In this document: in pieces, positions 8,801 to 15,719 of the stretch
How the letters are laid out: every line of letters starts with the position of its first letter
How positions within the stretch are numbered: the first letter of the stretch is position 1
Source of the DNA: CAYTTA01 sp964440655
GTDB taxonomy: Bacteria; Bacteroidota; Rhodothermia; Balneolales; Balneolaceae
Assembly: GCA_964440655.1 (NCBI GenBank)
Contig: CAYTTA010000036.1
Location: 1 to 27,116, forward strand
DNA: 27,116 nt
Direction of reading: 5' to 3'
The notes under the pieces: model-generated
Databases searched by the model: none
Seen by the model: the letters and a program-made list of their open reading frames with translations, nothing else
What the model was told of the DNA's origin: nothing
Position numbers and translations under genes: made by a program

Positions 8801-9740
8801 TGACTATCTGACTGCGAATCGGTTCGAGGTGGAGCAGTCCGCTCTTTCGGTTGACGGATGGGCGCTCATAGACCGGAAATCCCAGGCTCTTCTGGAGAAG
8901 TTACGGTCGAAGGGAGTTCCTCTTGGAGAATATGTGGAAGGGAAGATCTTCTATGGGATCAAAACAGGTCTGAATGAAGCCTTTGTCATAGATGCGGAGA
9001 TGCGCGAAAGATTGATCCGGGAAGATCCGAAGAGCGAAGAGCTGATCAAGCCATTCTTGCGCGGAAGGGATATCAAGAGATATCAACAGCCGGTTGCTGA
9101 GCAGTTTCTCATCCTGATCCCGAATGGCTGGACTGATGAAAAGACCGCCCATCCCGACAAATGGAACTGGTTCTTAGAAGTCTACCCGGCAATTGCCAAG
9201 CACTTGAGTAACTTCGAGGAAAAAGCCCGAAAAAGGTATGACAAGGGAAAATACTGGTGGGAGCTGAGATCCTGTGACTACTATGAGGAGTTTGAGAAGC
9301 CGAAGATTATATACCCAAATATCTGCCCAAGACCAGAATTTACTTTCGACAACTTCAGCCAGTATACTAACCAAAAGTGCTTCATTATAAGCTTGGATGA
9401 TAAAGCACTTCTAGGAATATTGAACTCAAAAGTAATGTTTTTCTTTTTTAAAAATGTATTACCAAAATTAAGAGGTGATTATTTTGAGCCTAGCTATGTG
9501 TTTATTAAGGATTTTCCAATCCCTTCTCTTACAGAGTCGGGTAGAAAACAAATCACCGACTTAGTTGAGAACGTTTTAGACAAGAGGACAGTTTCAAATT
9601 ATGATAATAGCATCATTGAAGAAGAAATAGATCAGATAGTCTACAATCTATACGATCTGACCGAAGAAGAAATCGCCCTCATCGAATCCCACTTCGAAGA
9701 TGAGCAGTATGCACCGTCGGATGAACTGGTAGCAGGGTAA
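5886..9740 (+). CDS. Single-chain type II (IIG/IIL-like) restriction-modification enzyme
   Basis: The protein has 1284 residues. The N-terminal nuclease is of PD-(D/E)xK type: D78 in GRYDLVIH, then E96 and K98 in IEVKRP. A helical linker spans about 110-500. The methylase has motif I DPAVGSGHFL starting at D553 and the adenine-N6 catalytic motif NPPY at 851-854. The order motif I, then NPPY, then target recognition is that of gamma-class enzymes such as Eco57I/MmeI. The C-terminal part contains FYGIKTGLNEAFVID and KPFLRGRDIKRY (about residue 1055), typical of the TaqI-like specificity domain that reads the DNA target. Such enzymes cut and methylate with one polypeptide, and no separate R, M or S gene is adjacent. 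The last 300 bases are far more AT-rich than the rest. Whether it both cuts and methylates, and its target, cannot be told. BREX PglX was considered and is less likely. Confidence 0.88.
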   Translation: MKFISKTVRQSINKAWLKQPIEREKFDLFKESLELHFEKVAAAREEGESEEHFKNFLKPLFKSIGFENYYINTRGRYDLVIHNGSRPKESVGVLIEVKRPSNRAEMITRDQINRKAMHEAVHYYLQERIEHKNTDLKHVIITNLDEWFIFDAQEFERLFYRPSRLRRTWKEWKADRKVSSTSDFMYREISRFIEEQPGPIHGVWLPLTAARKFLKGAEQSDYEKKLIPVFKLFTPVHLLKEPFANDSNSLNREFYRELLYILGLEEKKVANVRLIRRADPENRKPGSLIENTIRILDSEDHLQGVQEPLVQYGANRKEQLFHLALELCITWMNRILFLKLLEAQLYRYHRQDPGFRFLNYRFIDSFDELNKLFFQVLARKRDERPEGINNKYGHIPYLNSSLFDVSPLERQTTRISGLDDQSDMPVYSRSVLYKERGNSLNTLDYLFRFLDAYDFSAEGGEEIREESKSLINASVLGLIFEKINGYKDGSFFTPGFVTEYMARETLEKAVTDAFNRRFGWDCTHFDDLYNYIHRERIPLDEANRVINELKICDPAVGSGHFLVSSLNELIAIKSRLNILCDRDGKILSHLEVSVENDELTVSIDDGEDVSLFEYEVSHTWVGRRLATRRVQPRLERVQMALFHEIRHLIENCLFGVDINPNSVKICRLRLWIELLKRAYYTPESNRLDLEVLPNIDINIKRGNSLISRFDLESDLSVVFRKSGYSLEEYKSAVREYKKSGEREEKQRLQNLIDRIKEVYRTTLYNNRPINVKLSRERGKLEVMTGDDLFGEMKFTAKEISRQKEKVRRLEKQKAEEEDDRFFNGSFEWRFEFPELLDEEGNFTGFDVILGNPPYIRQEELTEFKPYFQKRYRVYQGTADIYSYFIELGMELLRPGGYFHYIVANKWMRANYGKELRSWLQSSLQIDAIYDFGDLPVFEEATTYPCLLQLRKEPPSGIFHAANIDTLQFDRLDDYLTANRFEVEQSALSVDGWALIDRKSQALLEKLRSKGVPLGEYVEGKIFYGIKTGLNEAFVIDAEMRERLIREDPKSEELIKPFLRGRDIKRYQQPVAEQFLILIPNGWTDEKTAHPDKWNWFLEVYPAIAKHLSNFEEKARKRYDKGKYWWELRSCDYYEEFEKPKIIYPNICPRPEFTFDNFSQYTNQKCFIISLDDKALLGILNSKVMFFFFKNVLPKLRGDYFEPSYVFIKDFPIPSLTESGRKQITDLVENVLDKRTVSNYDNSIIEEEIDQIVYNLYDLTEEEIALIESHFEDEQYAPSDELVAG

Positions 9741-9754
9741 ACCTGCCCAAATAA

Positions 9755-10837
9755 TTAGTGAATCAGATCGAACATCCTTCCGAACCGGGGCATCCACCGC
9801 TCGCTGTCCCATGAGAAGTAGATGATGCTCGCTTTTCCGACCAGGTGGTTCTCCGGTACAAACCCCCAGTAGCGGCTGTCTTCGCTGTCGTCGCGGTTGT
9901 CGCCCACCATGAAGTAGTAATCCATTCCGATCACGTAGCGGTCGGTCTCCTCTCCGTTGATGATGAACCGATCCCCGTTTCTCTGGACCGAATTGGCCTC
10001 GTAGCGTTCGATAATGTCCTGATAGATGTGCCAGTTCTCAGCGGTAAGAATCACTTCCTGACCTTTGTAGGGTACGGTGAAGGGGCCCATGTGGTCATGG
10101 TTCCGGAACCCGCGGGAGAAGTTGAAACGGCTGTTCCGGAACAGGTCCAGGTCGGCGGGCAACACAAAAAGTTCAATACTCTCCACCTCCCCCCACTTCT
10201 CCATTTCGGCGGCCATCGGGGCGGTCATGTTGATGATATAGTTGTTCTGGTCCTCCGACCGGACAATTCGCGCCCCCGCCTCGCGAACCTTGGCCGGACT
10301 GAGGCGGACCCGTTCACGTACTCTCACCCGGTAGTGCTGCATCATCGTTTCTGCCAACTCTTCCGGCTCCCCGTTCACAAAGAGCAGCTTCTCCCGGAAC
10401 TCGATCTCATCGCCCGGCATCCCCACCGCCCTTTTGATGTAGTTGGTCTTGACCGATACCGGGCCGGTGTCGATGGGGTAGTTGAATACCACAATGTCGT
10501 TCCGTTTGATCTTCGTGTATCCGGGCAGGCGGGTCCAGGGCAGATTGAGCCCGGGAATGTAGACATCGGTGAAGGGAATGGTGACGGTCATCGGGGTGCG
10601 GGCTCCATAGGCCATCTTGGAGACCAGAAGGAAGTCTCCGGTCATCAGGGTCCGCTCCATGGAGGGAGTGGGGATCCGGTAGGCGCCGAAGAAGAACATG
10701 CGCAGAATGATGGCCGCCACCGCCGCAAATAGAAGCGCATCGAGCCACTCCCTGGCCCAGTGCTTTGCATTCTGCTCGTCCGCTTCTTTCCGGCCCCTGC
10801 GTTCGTCTGTCGTCGAGGGGGTTTTTCGTTTCGCCAA
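9755..10837 (-). CDS. lepB: Signal peptidase I
   Basis: The 360-residue inner-membrane serine protease removes signal peptides from exported proteins. A cytoplasmic charged N-terminus precedes one membrane helix (about 32-50). The catalytic Ser is S59 in PTPSMERTL (box B) and the general-base Lys is K135 in NYIKRAVGMPGD (box D). Box E is near the C-terminus: FMVGDNRDDSEDSRYWGFV. Between boxes D and E is a long insertion of about 150 residues, common in larger Gram-negative enzymes. The gene is the last of a lepA-unknown-lepB cluster on the minus strand. It converges on the restriction-modification gene with only 14 bases between the stop codons, and no hairpin is visible there. Confidence 0.96.
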   Translation of the reverse strand: MAKRKTPSTTDERRGRKEADEQNAKHWAREWLDALLFAAVAAIILRMFFFGAYRIPTPSMERTLMTGDFLLVSKMAYGARTPMTVTIPFTDVYIPGLNLPWTRLPGYTKIKRNDIVVFNYPIDTGPVSVKTNYIKRAVGMPGDEIEFREKLLFVNGEPEELAETMMQHYRVRVRERVRLSPAKVREAGARIVRSEDQNNYIINMTAPMAAEMEKWGEVESIELFVLPADLDLFRNSRFNFSRGFRNHDHMGPFTVPYKGQEVILTAENWHIYQDIIERYEANSVQRNGDRFIINGEETDRYVIGMDYYFMVGDNRDDSEDSRYWGFVPENHLVGKASIIYFSWDSERWMPRFGRMFDLIH

Positions 10838-10906
10838 ATCCGTTCGCTTTATCCGAGATTAAGAGGCAGGTTCCTTACGGGTTCGGACCCGCGTAGAGTG
10901 GCCGGA

Positions 10907-11476
10907 TCAGAAAGCCGGCCGACTGATGGTTTCGCGTTTGAACTCACCATCCCGATACTCCACCCTGTACCACTGTTCGCGTTCAGGAGAATAGAAATAA
11001 TCGCTGTAGGAAGCCATCTCGACCGATTCATCCATCAGCATCCGGGTCAGTGTCCGCTTCACTTCCGGCATAAGATCGACATATCGGCTGGCACCGACGT
11101 AGACCAGACCGTTCTCAAAGGGACCGTCCAGATCGAGAATCATCATCGGTATCTCCCCGTCAATCACAAACCAGTACTCAAACTGCACCGCCTTCCCCGG
11201 CCGGAAATTCTCCTTGATCAGATCGCCGATGGTCTGTGTGGGGTCACCGAAGACCGCCTGCAGCCGGGCCCGGAGCTCCATGGTGGGCAGCCGGTCGATC
11301 GTGGTTGGGTTGTAGAGTCCCTGACCGGTCCAGGCGATGTCGCGGAAGCGGGACTGGAACTGATGGCGCTCGGCATTGGAGACCGCACGAATATCGGGCT
11401 CCTCGAACTGCGCCTGAGCGGCTGCCACCCAGGAAAAGAGAATCAGAAACGCAATCAGTGATTTTCGTACCATCAT
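10907..11476 (-). CDS. Exported protein of unknown function between lepA and lepB
   Basis: The protein has 189 residues from the ATG at 11476, preceded by AAGG six bases upstream; the next ATG at 11473 is equally possible. The frame stays open to 11566, but the internal start gives a proper signal peptide: KSLIAFLILFSWVAAA with likely cleavage after AQA near residue 22. The mature part is soluble-looking with alternating strands (VQFEYWFVIDGEIPMMILDLDGPF) and no cysteine. I recognise no named domain. It lies about 100 bases downstream of lepA and about 70 bases upstream of lepB, all on the same strand, so co-expression with the secretion enzyme is likely. A link to export or envelope function is inference from position only. 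Confidence 0.7.
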   Translation of the reverse strand: MMVRKSLIAFLILFSWVAAAQAQFEEPDIRAVSNAERHQFQSRFRDIAWTGQGLYNPTTIDRLPTMELRARLQAVFGDPTQTIGDLIKENFRPGKAVQFEYWFVIDGEIPMMILDLDGPFENGLVYVGASRYVDLMPEVKRTLTRMLMDESVEMASYSDYFYSPEREQWYRVEYRDGEFKRETISRPAF

Positions 11477-11577
11477 CGTGCCTTTATCTAGGTTCATCAA
11501 CACTTCCATACATTCCGGCGGATTCCTGACAATCGTAACACTCCCGGCAGAACCCCGGCAGAACATCCGGGGATTCC

Positions 11578-13395
11578 CTACCTCTCATCCTCATCCATCG
11601 ACAGGACAGCCAGGAACGCTTCCTGGGGGATATCGACCGATCCCACCTGTTTCATCCGCTTTTTGCCCTCTTTCTGCTTTTCAAGCAGTTTGCGCTTCCG
11701 GGAGATGTCTCCCCCGTAGCACTTGGCAGTAACATCTTTCCTGAGTGCCCGGATCGTATCCCGGGAGATGACCCGGGAACCGATCGCCGCCTGAACGGCC
11801 ACCTCGAACTGCTGTCGTGGAATGAGCTCCTTGAGCTTGGCGCATACTTTTCGGCCCTGCTCGTACGCCTTGTCGCGGTGGGTGATGATGGAGAGGGCAT
11901 CCACCTGCTCCCCGTTCAGCAAAATATCCAAACGTACCAGGTTCCCTTTCCGGTATTCAAGAAGTTCATAATCGAGAGATGCGTAACCCCGGGTATTGCT
12001 TTTGAGCCTGTCGTAGAAATCGAACACCACCTCCGCCATCGGAAGTTCGTAGGTGATCTCCACCCGGTTGTTCTGCATGAAGACCTGGTTGATGTAGATC
12101 CCCCGCCTCTCCTGGCACAACTTCATCACCGCACCGATGTAATCGGCCGGGGTGATGATGCTAGCCCGGATGTAGGGCTCATGAACCTCCAGGATCTCAC
12201 CCGCATCGGGCATCTCGCTGGGGTTGTCGACAAGCCGCATCTCGGGTGTCCCCTTGTTATCGACCCAGACCTGGTACTGGACGTTCGGTACCGTGGTGAT
12301 GATATCGATATTGAACTCCCGGTCGAGTCTCTCCTGGACAATCTCCATGTGGAGCAGACCGAGAAAGCCGGCACGGAAACCGAAACCGAGCGCCTTGGAG
12401 GTTTCCGGCTGATACTGGAGGGCCGCGTCGTTGAGCTGTAGTTTCTCCAGGGCCCCCCGCAAATCTTCAAACTCATCCGAATTGGTGGGGTAGATTCCGC
12501 TGAAAACCATCGGTTTTACCACCTTGTAGCCGGGGATCGGTTCTGCCGCCCGGTTTCTGGCATGGGTGATGGTATCCCCTACCCGCGCATCCTGCAGTGA
12601 CTTGATGCTGCCGATCACATAGCCGACCTCTCCCGCCTCGAGCTTGTCGGTCGCCTCGTTCTGCTTCAGCTTCAGGTAGCCTACCTCTTCGGCCTGGTAC
12701 CCTTCCACGCCGGTCTGCATGAAATAGAGGGGATCCCCCTTTTTGATCACCCCCTCCATAACCCGGACATAGGCCACCGACCCACGGTAGGTGTTGAAGA
12801 CCGAATCGAAAATCAGAGCCCTTAGCGGTTTGTCGGTTTCACGGGAGGGACCAGGAATCCGGTCGGCAATCGCCTCCAGAAGCTTTTCGACACCGAGTCC
12901 TGTCTTGCCCGACACCTCCAGAATCTCCTCCCGTTCACACCCAAGAAGATCGATGATCTGCTGTGCCACTCCATCGGGGTCGGCACCGGGCAGATCGATC
13001 TTGTTGAGGACCGGTACGATCTCCAGTCCCTGCTCGATCGCCTGATAGAGGTTGGAGATGGTCTGAGCCTCCACACCCTGGGATGCATCCACCACGAGGA
13101 GGGCCCCCTCGCACGCTTTGAGGGCACGGGAGACCTCGTAGGCAAAATCGACGTGTCCGGGTGTGTCGATCAGGTTGTAGACATAGGTGGGACCGCCCGG
13201 CCGCTTGTACTCCATGCGGATGGCGTGACTCTTGATGGTGATCCCCCTCTCCCTCTCCAGGTCCATGTCGTCCAGCACCTGGTTTTGCATCTCCCGTTCG
13301 GTGATGGCACCGGTCCGTTCCAGGAGCCGGTCGGCCAGGGTGGACTTGCCGTGGTCAATGTGAGCAATGATGCAGAAATTGCGAATCTGATTCAT
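11578..13395 (-). CDS. lepA: Translation elongation factor 4 (ribosomal back-translocase GTPase)
   Basis: The protein has 605 residues from the ATG at 13395, the usual family start MNQIRNFCIIAHIDHGKS. The frame is open upstream to 13494, but those extra 33 residues are unrelated to the family. GTPase motifs are all present: G1 AHIDHGKS (11-18), G2/switch ERERGITIKS, G3 DTPGHVDF and G4 NKIDLPGAD. The C-terminal LepA-specific part ends with the basic segment AKCYGGDISRKRKLLEKQKEGKKRMK. EF4 binds ribosomes and remobilises stalled elongation or aids 30S assembly. A TATATT element on the minus strand at 13431-13436, about 35 bases before the start, could be a -10 box, but no good -35 matches. It heads the lepA-unknown-lepB cluster; lepA-lepB linkage is widespread in bacteria. 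Confidence 0.97.
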   Translation of the reverse strand: MNQIRNFCIIAHIDHGKSTLADRLLERTGAITEREMQNQVLDDMDLERERGITIKSHAIRMEYKRPGGPTYVYNLIDTPGHVDFAYEVSRALKACEGALLVVDASQGVEAQTISNLYQAIEQGLEIVPVLNKIDLPGADPDGVAQQIIDLLGCEREEILEVSGKTGLGVEKLLEAIADRIPGPSRETDKPLRALIFDSVFNTYRGSVAYVRVMEGVIKKGDPLYFMQTGVEGYQAEEVGYLKLKQNEATDKLEAGEVGYVIGSIKSLQDARVGDTITHARNRAAEPIPGYKVVKPMVFSGIYPTNSDEFEDLRGALEKLQLNDAALQYQPETSKALGFGFRAGFLGLLHMEIVQERLDREFNIDIITTVPNVQYQVWVDNKGTPEMRLVDNPSEMPDAGEILEVHEPYIRASIITPADYIGAVMKLCQERRGIYINQVFMQNNRVEITYELPMAEVVFDFYDRLKSNTRGYASLDYELLEYRKGNLVRLDILLNGEQVDALSIITHRDKAYEQGRKVCAKLKELIPRQQFEVAVQAAIGSRVISRDTIRALRKDVTAKCYGGDISRKRKLLEKQKEGKKRMKQVGSVDIPQEAFLAVLSMDEDER

Positions 13396-13510
13396 GGGGG
13401 ACACTTTGCAGGGAATTCTACCAGGCGTGGAATATACAAAGAAGCAACGCCCCCCGCATTGAAATGTTACCCGGGCCCTTACCGGCGGATCCACGGGAAG
13501 GATCCATGCG

Positions 13511-13524
13511 CCGGATCGGTCCGG
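13511..13524 (-). terminator. Hairpin downstream of the DoxX-family gene
   Basis: On the minus strand this reads CCGGA-CCGA-TCCGG, a perfect 5-bp stem with a CCGA tetraloop, 38 bases past the stop of the DoxX-family gene. The core is identical to those at 222-239 and 22091-22106 and has the same sense relative to transcription. It lacks a T-tract. Confidence 0.35.
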
Positions 13525-13561
13525 TCCCGAAAGTCCCGGTTGAATCAGACCTGCATCGAAA

Positions 13562-13975
13562 TCAGGTGGTTGCCGGAGAGGTCTTCCCGTTGAGCCGGTG
13601 ATCGATCGAGTAGGTACCGCTGCCCAGCATGTAGAGGGCGAGGTTGGCGACCAGCAGCATGATGTCGATCCTCATGGCATCAAAACCCATTGACATCTTC
13701 ACCTTCAGAATCGCCACCACCATGATGATGGAGAGCAGTACAGTCGGTATCCGAATCCAGGTACCGGTCAGCACCATCAGTCCGCCCACGAATTCAGTGA
13801 GGGCCACAACCCACGCCATCAGATTGGCCATCGGAATCCCGGCCTGTCCGAAAAATTGCTGAACTCCTTCGATACCGGTCAGTTTGCCCCAGCCGGCGAG
13901 GGTAAATATCAGTCCCACACCAATTCGGAGCAGCAGAATGGCAGCATCTCTGGATTGATCGTTGGATCGGCTCAT
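13562..13975 (-). CDS. DoxX-family integral membrane protein
   Basis: The 137-residue protein has four hydrophobic segments (about 12-30, 48-68, 75-92 and 100-118). It has the DoxX/SURF4-like beginning ILLLRIGVGLIFTLAGWGKL, followed by PMANLMAWVVALTEFVGGLMVLTG. The size fits the family (120-160). Members are inner-membrane proteins of mostly unclear role; some are subunits of quinol oxidases or act in redox/stress responses. The gene stands alone on the minus strand upstream of lepA in the same direction, with a 166-base gap that contains a hairpin, so it is probably a separate transcript. Confidence 0.85.
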   Translation of the reverse strand: MSRSNDQSRDAAILLLRIGVGLIFTLAGWGKLTGIEGVQQFFGQAGIPMANLMAWVVALTEFVGGLMVLTGTWIRIPTVLLSIIMVVAILKVKMSMGFDAMRIDIMLLVANLALYMLGSGTYSIDHRLNGKTSPATT

Positions 13976-14343
13976 TTCTCTGTGATTTGGTTGATGTTTG
14001 AATTGGGTGCAGGGCAGAAATCAGAGCATGACACGAGCCTCAAGCTCCTGCGCACAAGGCATATAAACAGAAACAATCACAGAATCAATAGCTTCCGCCC
14101 ATCCCCTTGAAAAAAATCATAACACGAAACAGAGGGGCGCCGATCCAGCGCTGCCGGGAGGAAGACGGTAATCGTCCCCGGCAAGTTGATCAGTTCCGGC
14201 AAATGATCGGTTCCGGTGTTGGAATCGTGAACCATGAGGCATGAACCAGACCGAAAACTGGGGAGAACGGACCGCTGTAAGACTCCTGACCGGAATGGGT
14301 CATAAGGAAAGGAATAAGTACTGTACTTTTATTACTTTACACA
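13976..14343. other. Divergent intergenic region, no gene recognised
   Basis: The 368 bases lie between a minus-strand and a plus-strand gene. A 79-codon frame starting at 14241 runs into the following gene in another frame and has no family features. A near-duplicate phrase GATC(A/G)GTTCCGG occurs around 14186 and 14203. The last 50 bases before 14344 are AT-rich and probably carry the promoter of the coiled-coil gene. No tRNA or riboswitch was seen. Confidence 0.4.
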
Positions 14344-14799
14344 ATGTCGATTATATTGATTCCCAAATCCCTGAGAGACAAACTGGGCGAGGAAGGGGCC
14401 CAGGCCCTCGTCGACCTGTTCAATCAGTACTCCGGCAACGTGAAAAACGATGTCATTTCCATATCCGCCGAAAGATTTGAAAACCGGCTTTCCGCTGAGA
14501 TGGGGAAGGTCCGGGAGTGGTTTGGTGAAGTCTGGGCCCGTTTTGAAGAGGTAGACAGGAAGTTCGACGAGATCGACCGCCGTTTTGAGCAGATCGACCA
14601 GCGGTTTGAGCAGATCGACCAGCGGTTTGAGCAGATCGACCGGCGGTTTGAACAGGTTGAGGAGAGAATCAGTCAGTTGGACCGGCGGCTGACGGAAGAG
14701 ATCGCACAGTTGAGAGTGAGCCTCATCAAATGGATGTTCCTCTTCTGGATCGGCCAGTTCGGGGTGATTGTCGGAATGATGCTCACAATCCTGCGATAA
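14344..14799 (+). CDS. Small membrane-anchored coiled-coil protein with heptad repeats
   Basis: The protein has 151 residues. Residues 1-30 (IPKSLRDKLGEEGAQALVDLFNQY) resemble the start of small uncharacterised coiled-coil proteins sometimes named LA_3696 family; that match is from memory and tentative. Residues about 50-125 are one long coiled coil made of seven-residue units of the form RFEQIDx. One C-terminal membrane helix follows at about 127-148 (MFLFWIGQFGVIVGMMLTIL). Such proteins are often encoded near restriction or toxin genes or as orphans; no role is established. Upstream there is no Shine-Dalgarno site close to the ATG; AAGGAAAGG lies about 30 bases before. The gene appears monocistronic. 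Confidence 0.7.
   Translation: MSIILIPKSLRDKLGEEGAQALVDLFNQYSGNVKNDVISISAERFENRLSAEMGKVREWFGEVWARFEEVDRKFDEIDRRFEQIDQRFEQIDQRFEQIDRRFEQVEERISQLDRRLTEEIAQLRVSLIKWMFLFWIGQFGVIVGMMLTILR
14560..14664 (+). repeat. Five 21-bp tandem repeats coding heptads of the coiled coil
   Basis: Units begin at 14560, 14581, 14602, 14623 and 14644. The middle three are nearly identical at DNA level (CGGTTTGAGCAGATCGACCA core); the outer two are diverged. The unit length of 21 bases keeps both reading frame and heptad register, so copy-number changes would lengthen the coil without breaking the protein. Confidence 0.85.
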
Positions 14800-14812
14800 T
14801 GAGGATTCGCCC

Positions 14813-14832
14813 CCACCGACGGGTCGGGTGGA
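14813..14832 (+). terminator. Bulged hairpin after the coiled-coil gene
   Basis: CCACCGA and TCGGGTGG can pair around a CGGG loop with one bulged G, starting 14 bases after the stop. The downstream bases are AT-rich (GATTGACAATTT) but not a T-run. A weak candidate terminator. Confidence 0.25.
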
Positions 14833-14983
14833 TTGACAATTTGCCGGATCCGGGCATGCCATGACTCCTGGACCATGACTCTTCCGCCCGGCAGGTGAAA
14901 TCCCCCTGCGAGCTCCACCCCTGTTGCATCGAATGCACCCCCGCAACCATTCACCGCCCGCCAATTGACGCGAGCGGGATCGC

Positions 14984-15229
14984 TTACTCTCTGATCGGAC
15001 TCAGCAGCTCCACGTGGAACCGGAAATGATCACCATACGTCATCATCTCCTCGTACATGTCACGGATCAGCTTGAAGATCACTTCGGTATCCCCTTCCAC
15101 TGTTGTGGAGAGATGGTTTACATCCACCTCCAGATCGTACTGGGCAACAAATTCCAACAGATCCTGAACCAGTTCTTTCGGCTTTTCGGTACTGAGCGGG
15201 AGATAGGTAAGCTGAGCGATCGTCTTCAT
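14984..15229 (-). CDS. MTH1187/YkoF-type thiamine-binding family protein
   Basis: The 81-residue protein starts AQLTYLPLSTEKP and contains VNHLSTTVEGDTEVIFKLI followed by YGDHFRFHVELL. This matches the small ferredoxin-like fold of the DUF77/thiamine-binding family (MTH1187, YkoF-like), whose hallmark is the (S)TxxEGD segment before the second helix. Family members bind thiamine or its pyrimidine part and are thought to act in HMP/thiamine salvage or sensing. The protein is a little shorter than the usual 95-105 residues and has no membrane segment. It is divergent from the his operon, sharing the 490-base region 15230-15719. No thiamine synthesis or transport gene is adjacent, so the ligand is unproven here. 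Confidence 0.7.
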   Translation of the reverse strand: MKTIAQLTYLPLSTEKPKELVQDLLEFVAQYDLEVDVNHLSTTVEGDTEVIFKLIRDMYEEMMTYGDHFRFHVELLSPIRE

Positions 15230-15521
15230 GACGTTACAGATTCTTCGAAAGTTGATGATCGGTTGATGTTGAAATCGGATTCAACGATTATCGGCTTGCA
15301 GGAGCAGAAAAAAACTCCACGTTGAGCAATATATAGGAGTCCGGGCATCACACTGCCCCCCTGCCCGTGGATGCACTCCGTTCACACCTTATACCCGGAC
15401 GGAGCCAGCCCGCAGGCCGACCGAATATAAGGAGCTTTTCACTTCGATGAGGAACCGATCTGCGGTGGCGATCCCGGTTATTAAGTGGTGGATTTAATCC
15501 CCTCTACAACTTTATATTACG
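15230..15521. other. Divergent regulatory region upstream of the his leader ORF
   Basis: This stretch lies between the minus-strand thiamine-binding-type gene and the his leader ORF and presumably holds promoters for both. AT-rich patches occur at 15328-15340 (CAATATATAGGAG), 15423-15431 and 15510-15520 (CTTTATATTAC). A GGAG / CTCC dyad around an A-rich loop lies at 15301-15318. A 16-codon ORF (15447-15497) with AAGGAG 12 bases upstream and two adjacent Trp codons is noted as a finding. No promoter could be fixed with confidence. Confidence 0.4.
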
Positions 15522-15602
15522 ATGATGAAACGGTTTTACGGCGATTTTCACTTCTCTGACATTCATGGCCTTCATCATGGCCCTCATGGGGCGGCCGGAT
15601 AA
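15522..15602 (+). CDS. hisL: Candidate histidine-operon leader peptide
   Basis: A 26-codon ORF (ATG 15522 or 15525, stop TAA 15600) lies 117 bases upstream of hisG. It encodes five histidines, at residues 10, 15, 18, 19 and 22, four of them within the last 12 residues, in the stretch DIHGLHHGPHG. Short His-rich leader ORFs upstream of his operons are the sensing element of translation-coupled attenuation in enterobacteria (hisL). Ribosome stalling at His codons during histidine shortage would alter folding of the following RNA. The last codons overlap the first half of a GC-rich hairpin at 15593-15619, the expected geometry. No Shine-Dalgarno site precedes it. The His content and position make a leader role likely; the mechanism is inferred. 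Confidence 0.7.
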   Translation: MMKRFYGDFHFSDIHGLHHGPHGAAG

Positions 15603-15619
15603 TCCCGGTATGCCCGGCC
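15593..15619 (+). promoter_or_regulatory. Possible attenuator structure between hisL and hisG
   Basis: GGCCGG (15593-15598) can pair with CCGGCC (15614-15619), and outside it GGGG (15588-15591) with CCCC (15625-15628). A competing stem is CCGGAA (15619-15624) with TTCCGG (15664-15669). A weaker GCAC/GTGC stem around 15633-15653 is followed by TTTT. The first stem overlaps the end of the leader ORF, so a ribosome's position could choose between folds. Which fold terminates transcription, or hides the hisG start, cannot be decided by eye. Confidence 0.4.
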
Positions 15620-15719
15620 CGGAACCCCGACTCCGCACCTGTTTTACTTCGTGCTTTTCCACCTTCCGGACTTTCCGATCAGACCCGTTGACCTGTAACA
15701 AATCGTAATCACTCATGCC

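Noticed and set aside
5886..9740. BREX-type methylase PglX
   Set aside because: The nuclease triad D78/E96/K98 at the N-terminus and the lack of pglZ, brxC or other BREX genes nearby point to a type IIG/IIL enzyme instead.
14241..14480. 79-codon plus-strand frame before and into the coiled-coil gene
   Set aside because: It overlaps the coiled-coil gene in another frame, has arginine/proline-rich shadow composition and no start signal.
14581..14664. CRISPR-like repeat
   Set aside because: The 21-bp units are contiguous without spacers and in frame with heptads, so they are coding tandem repeats.
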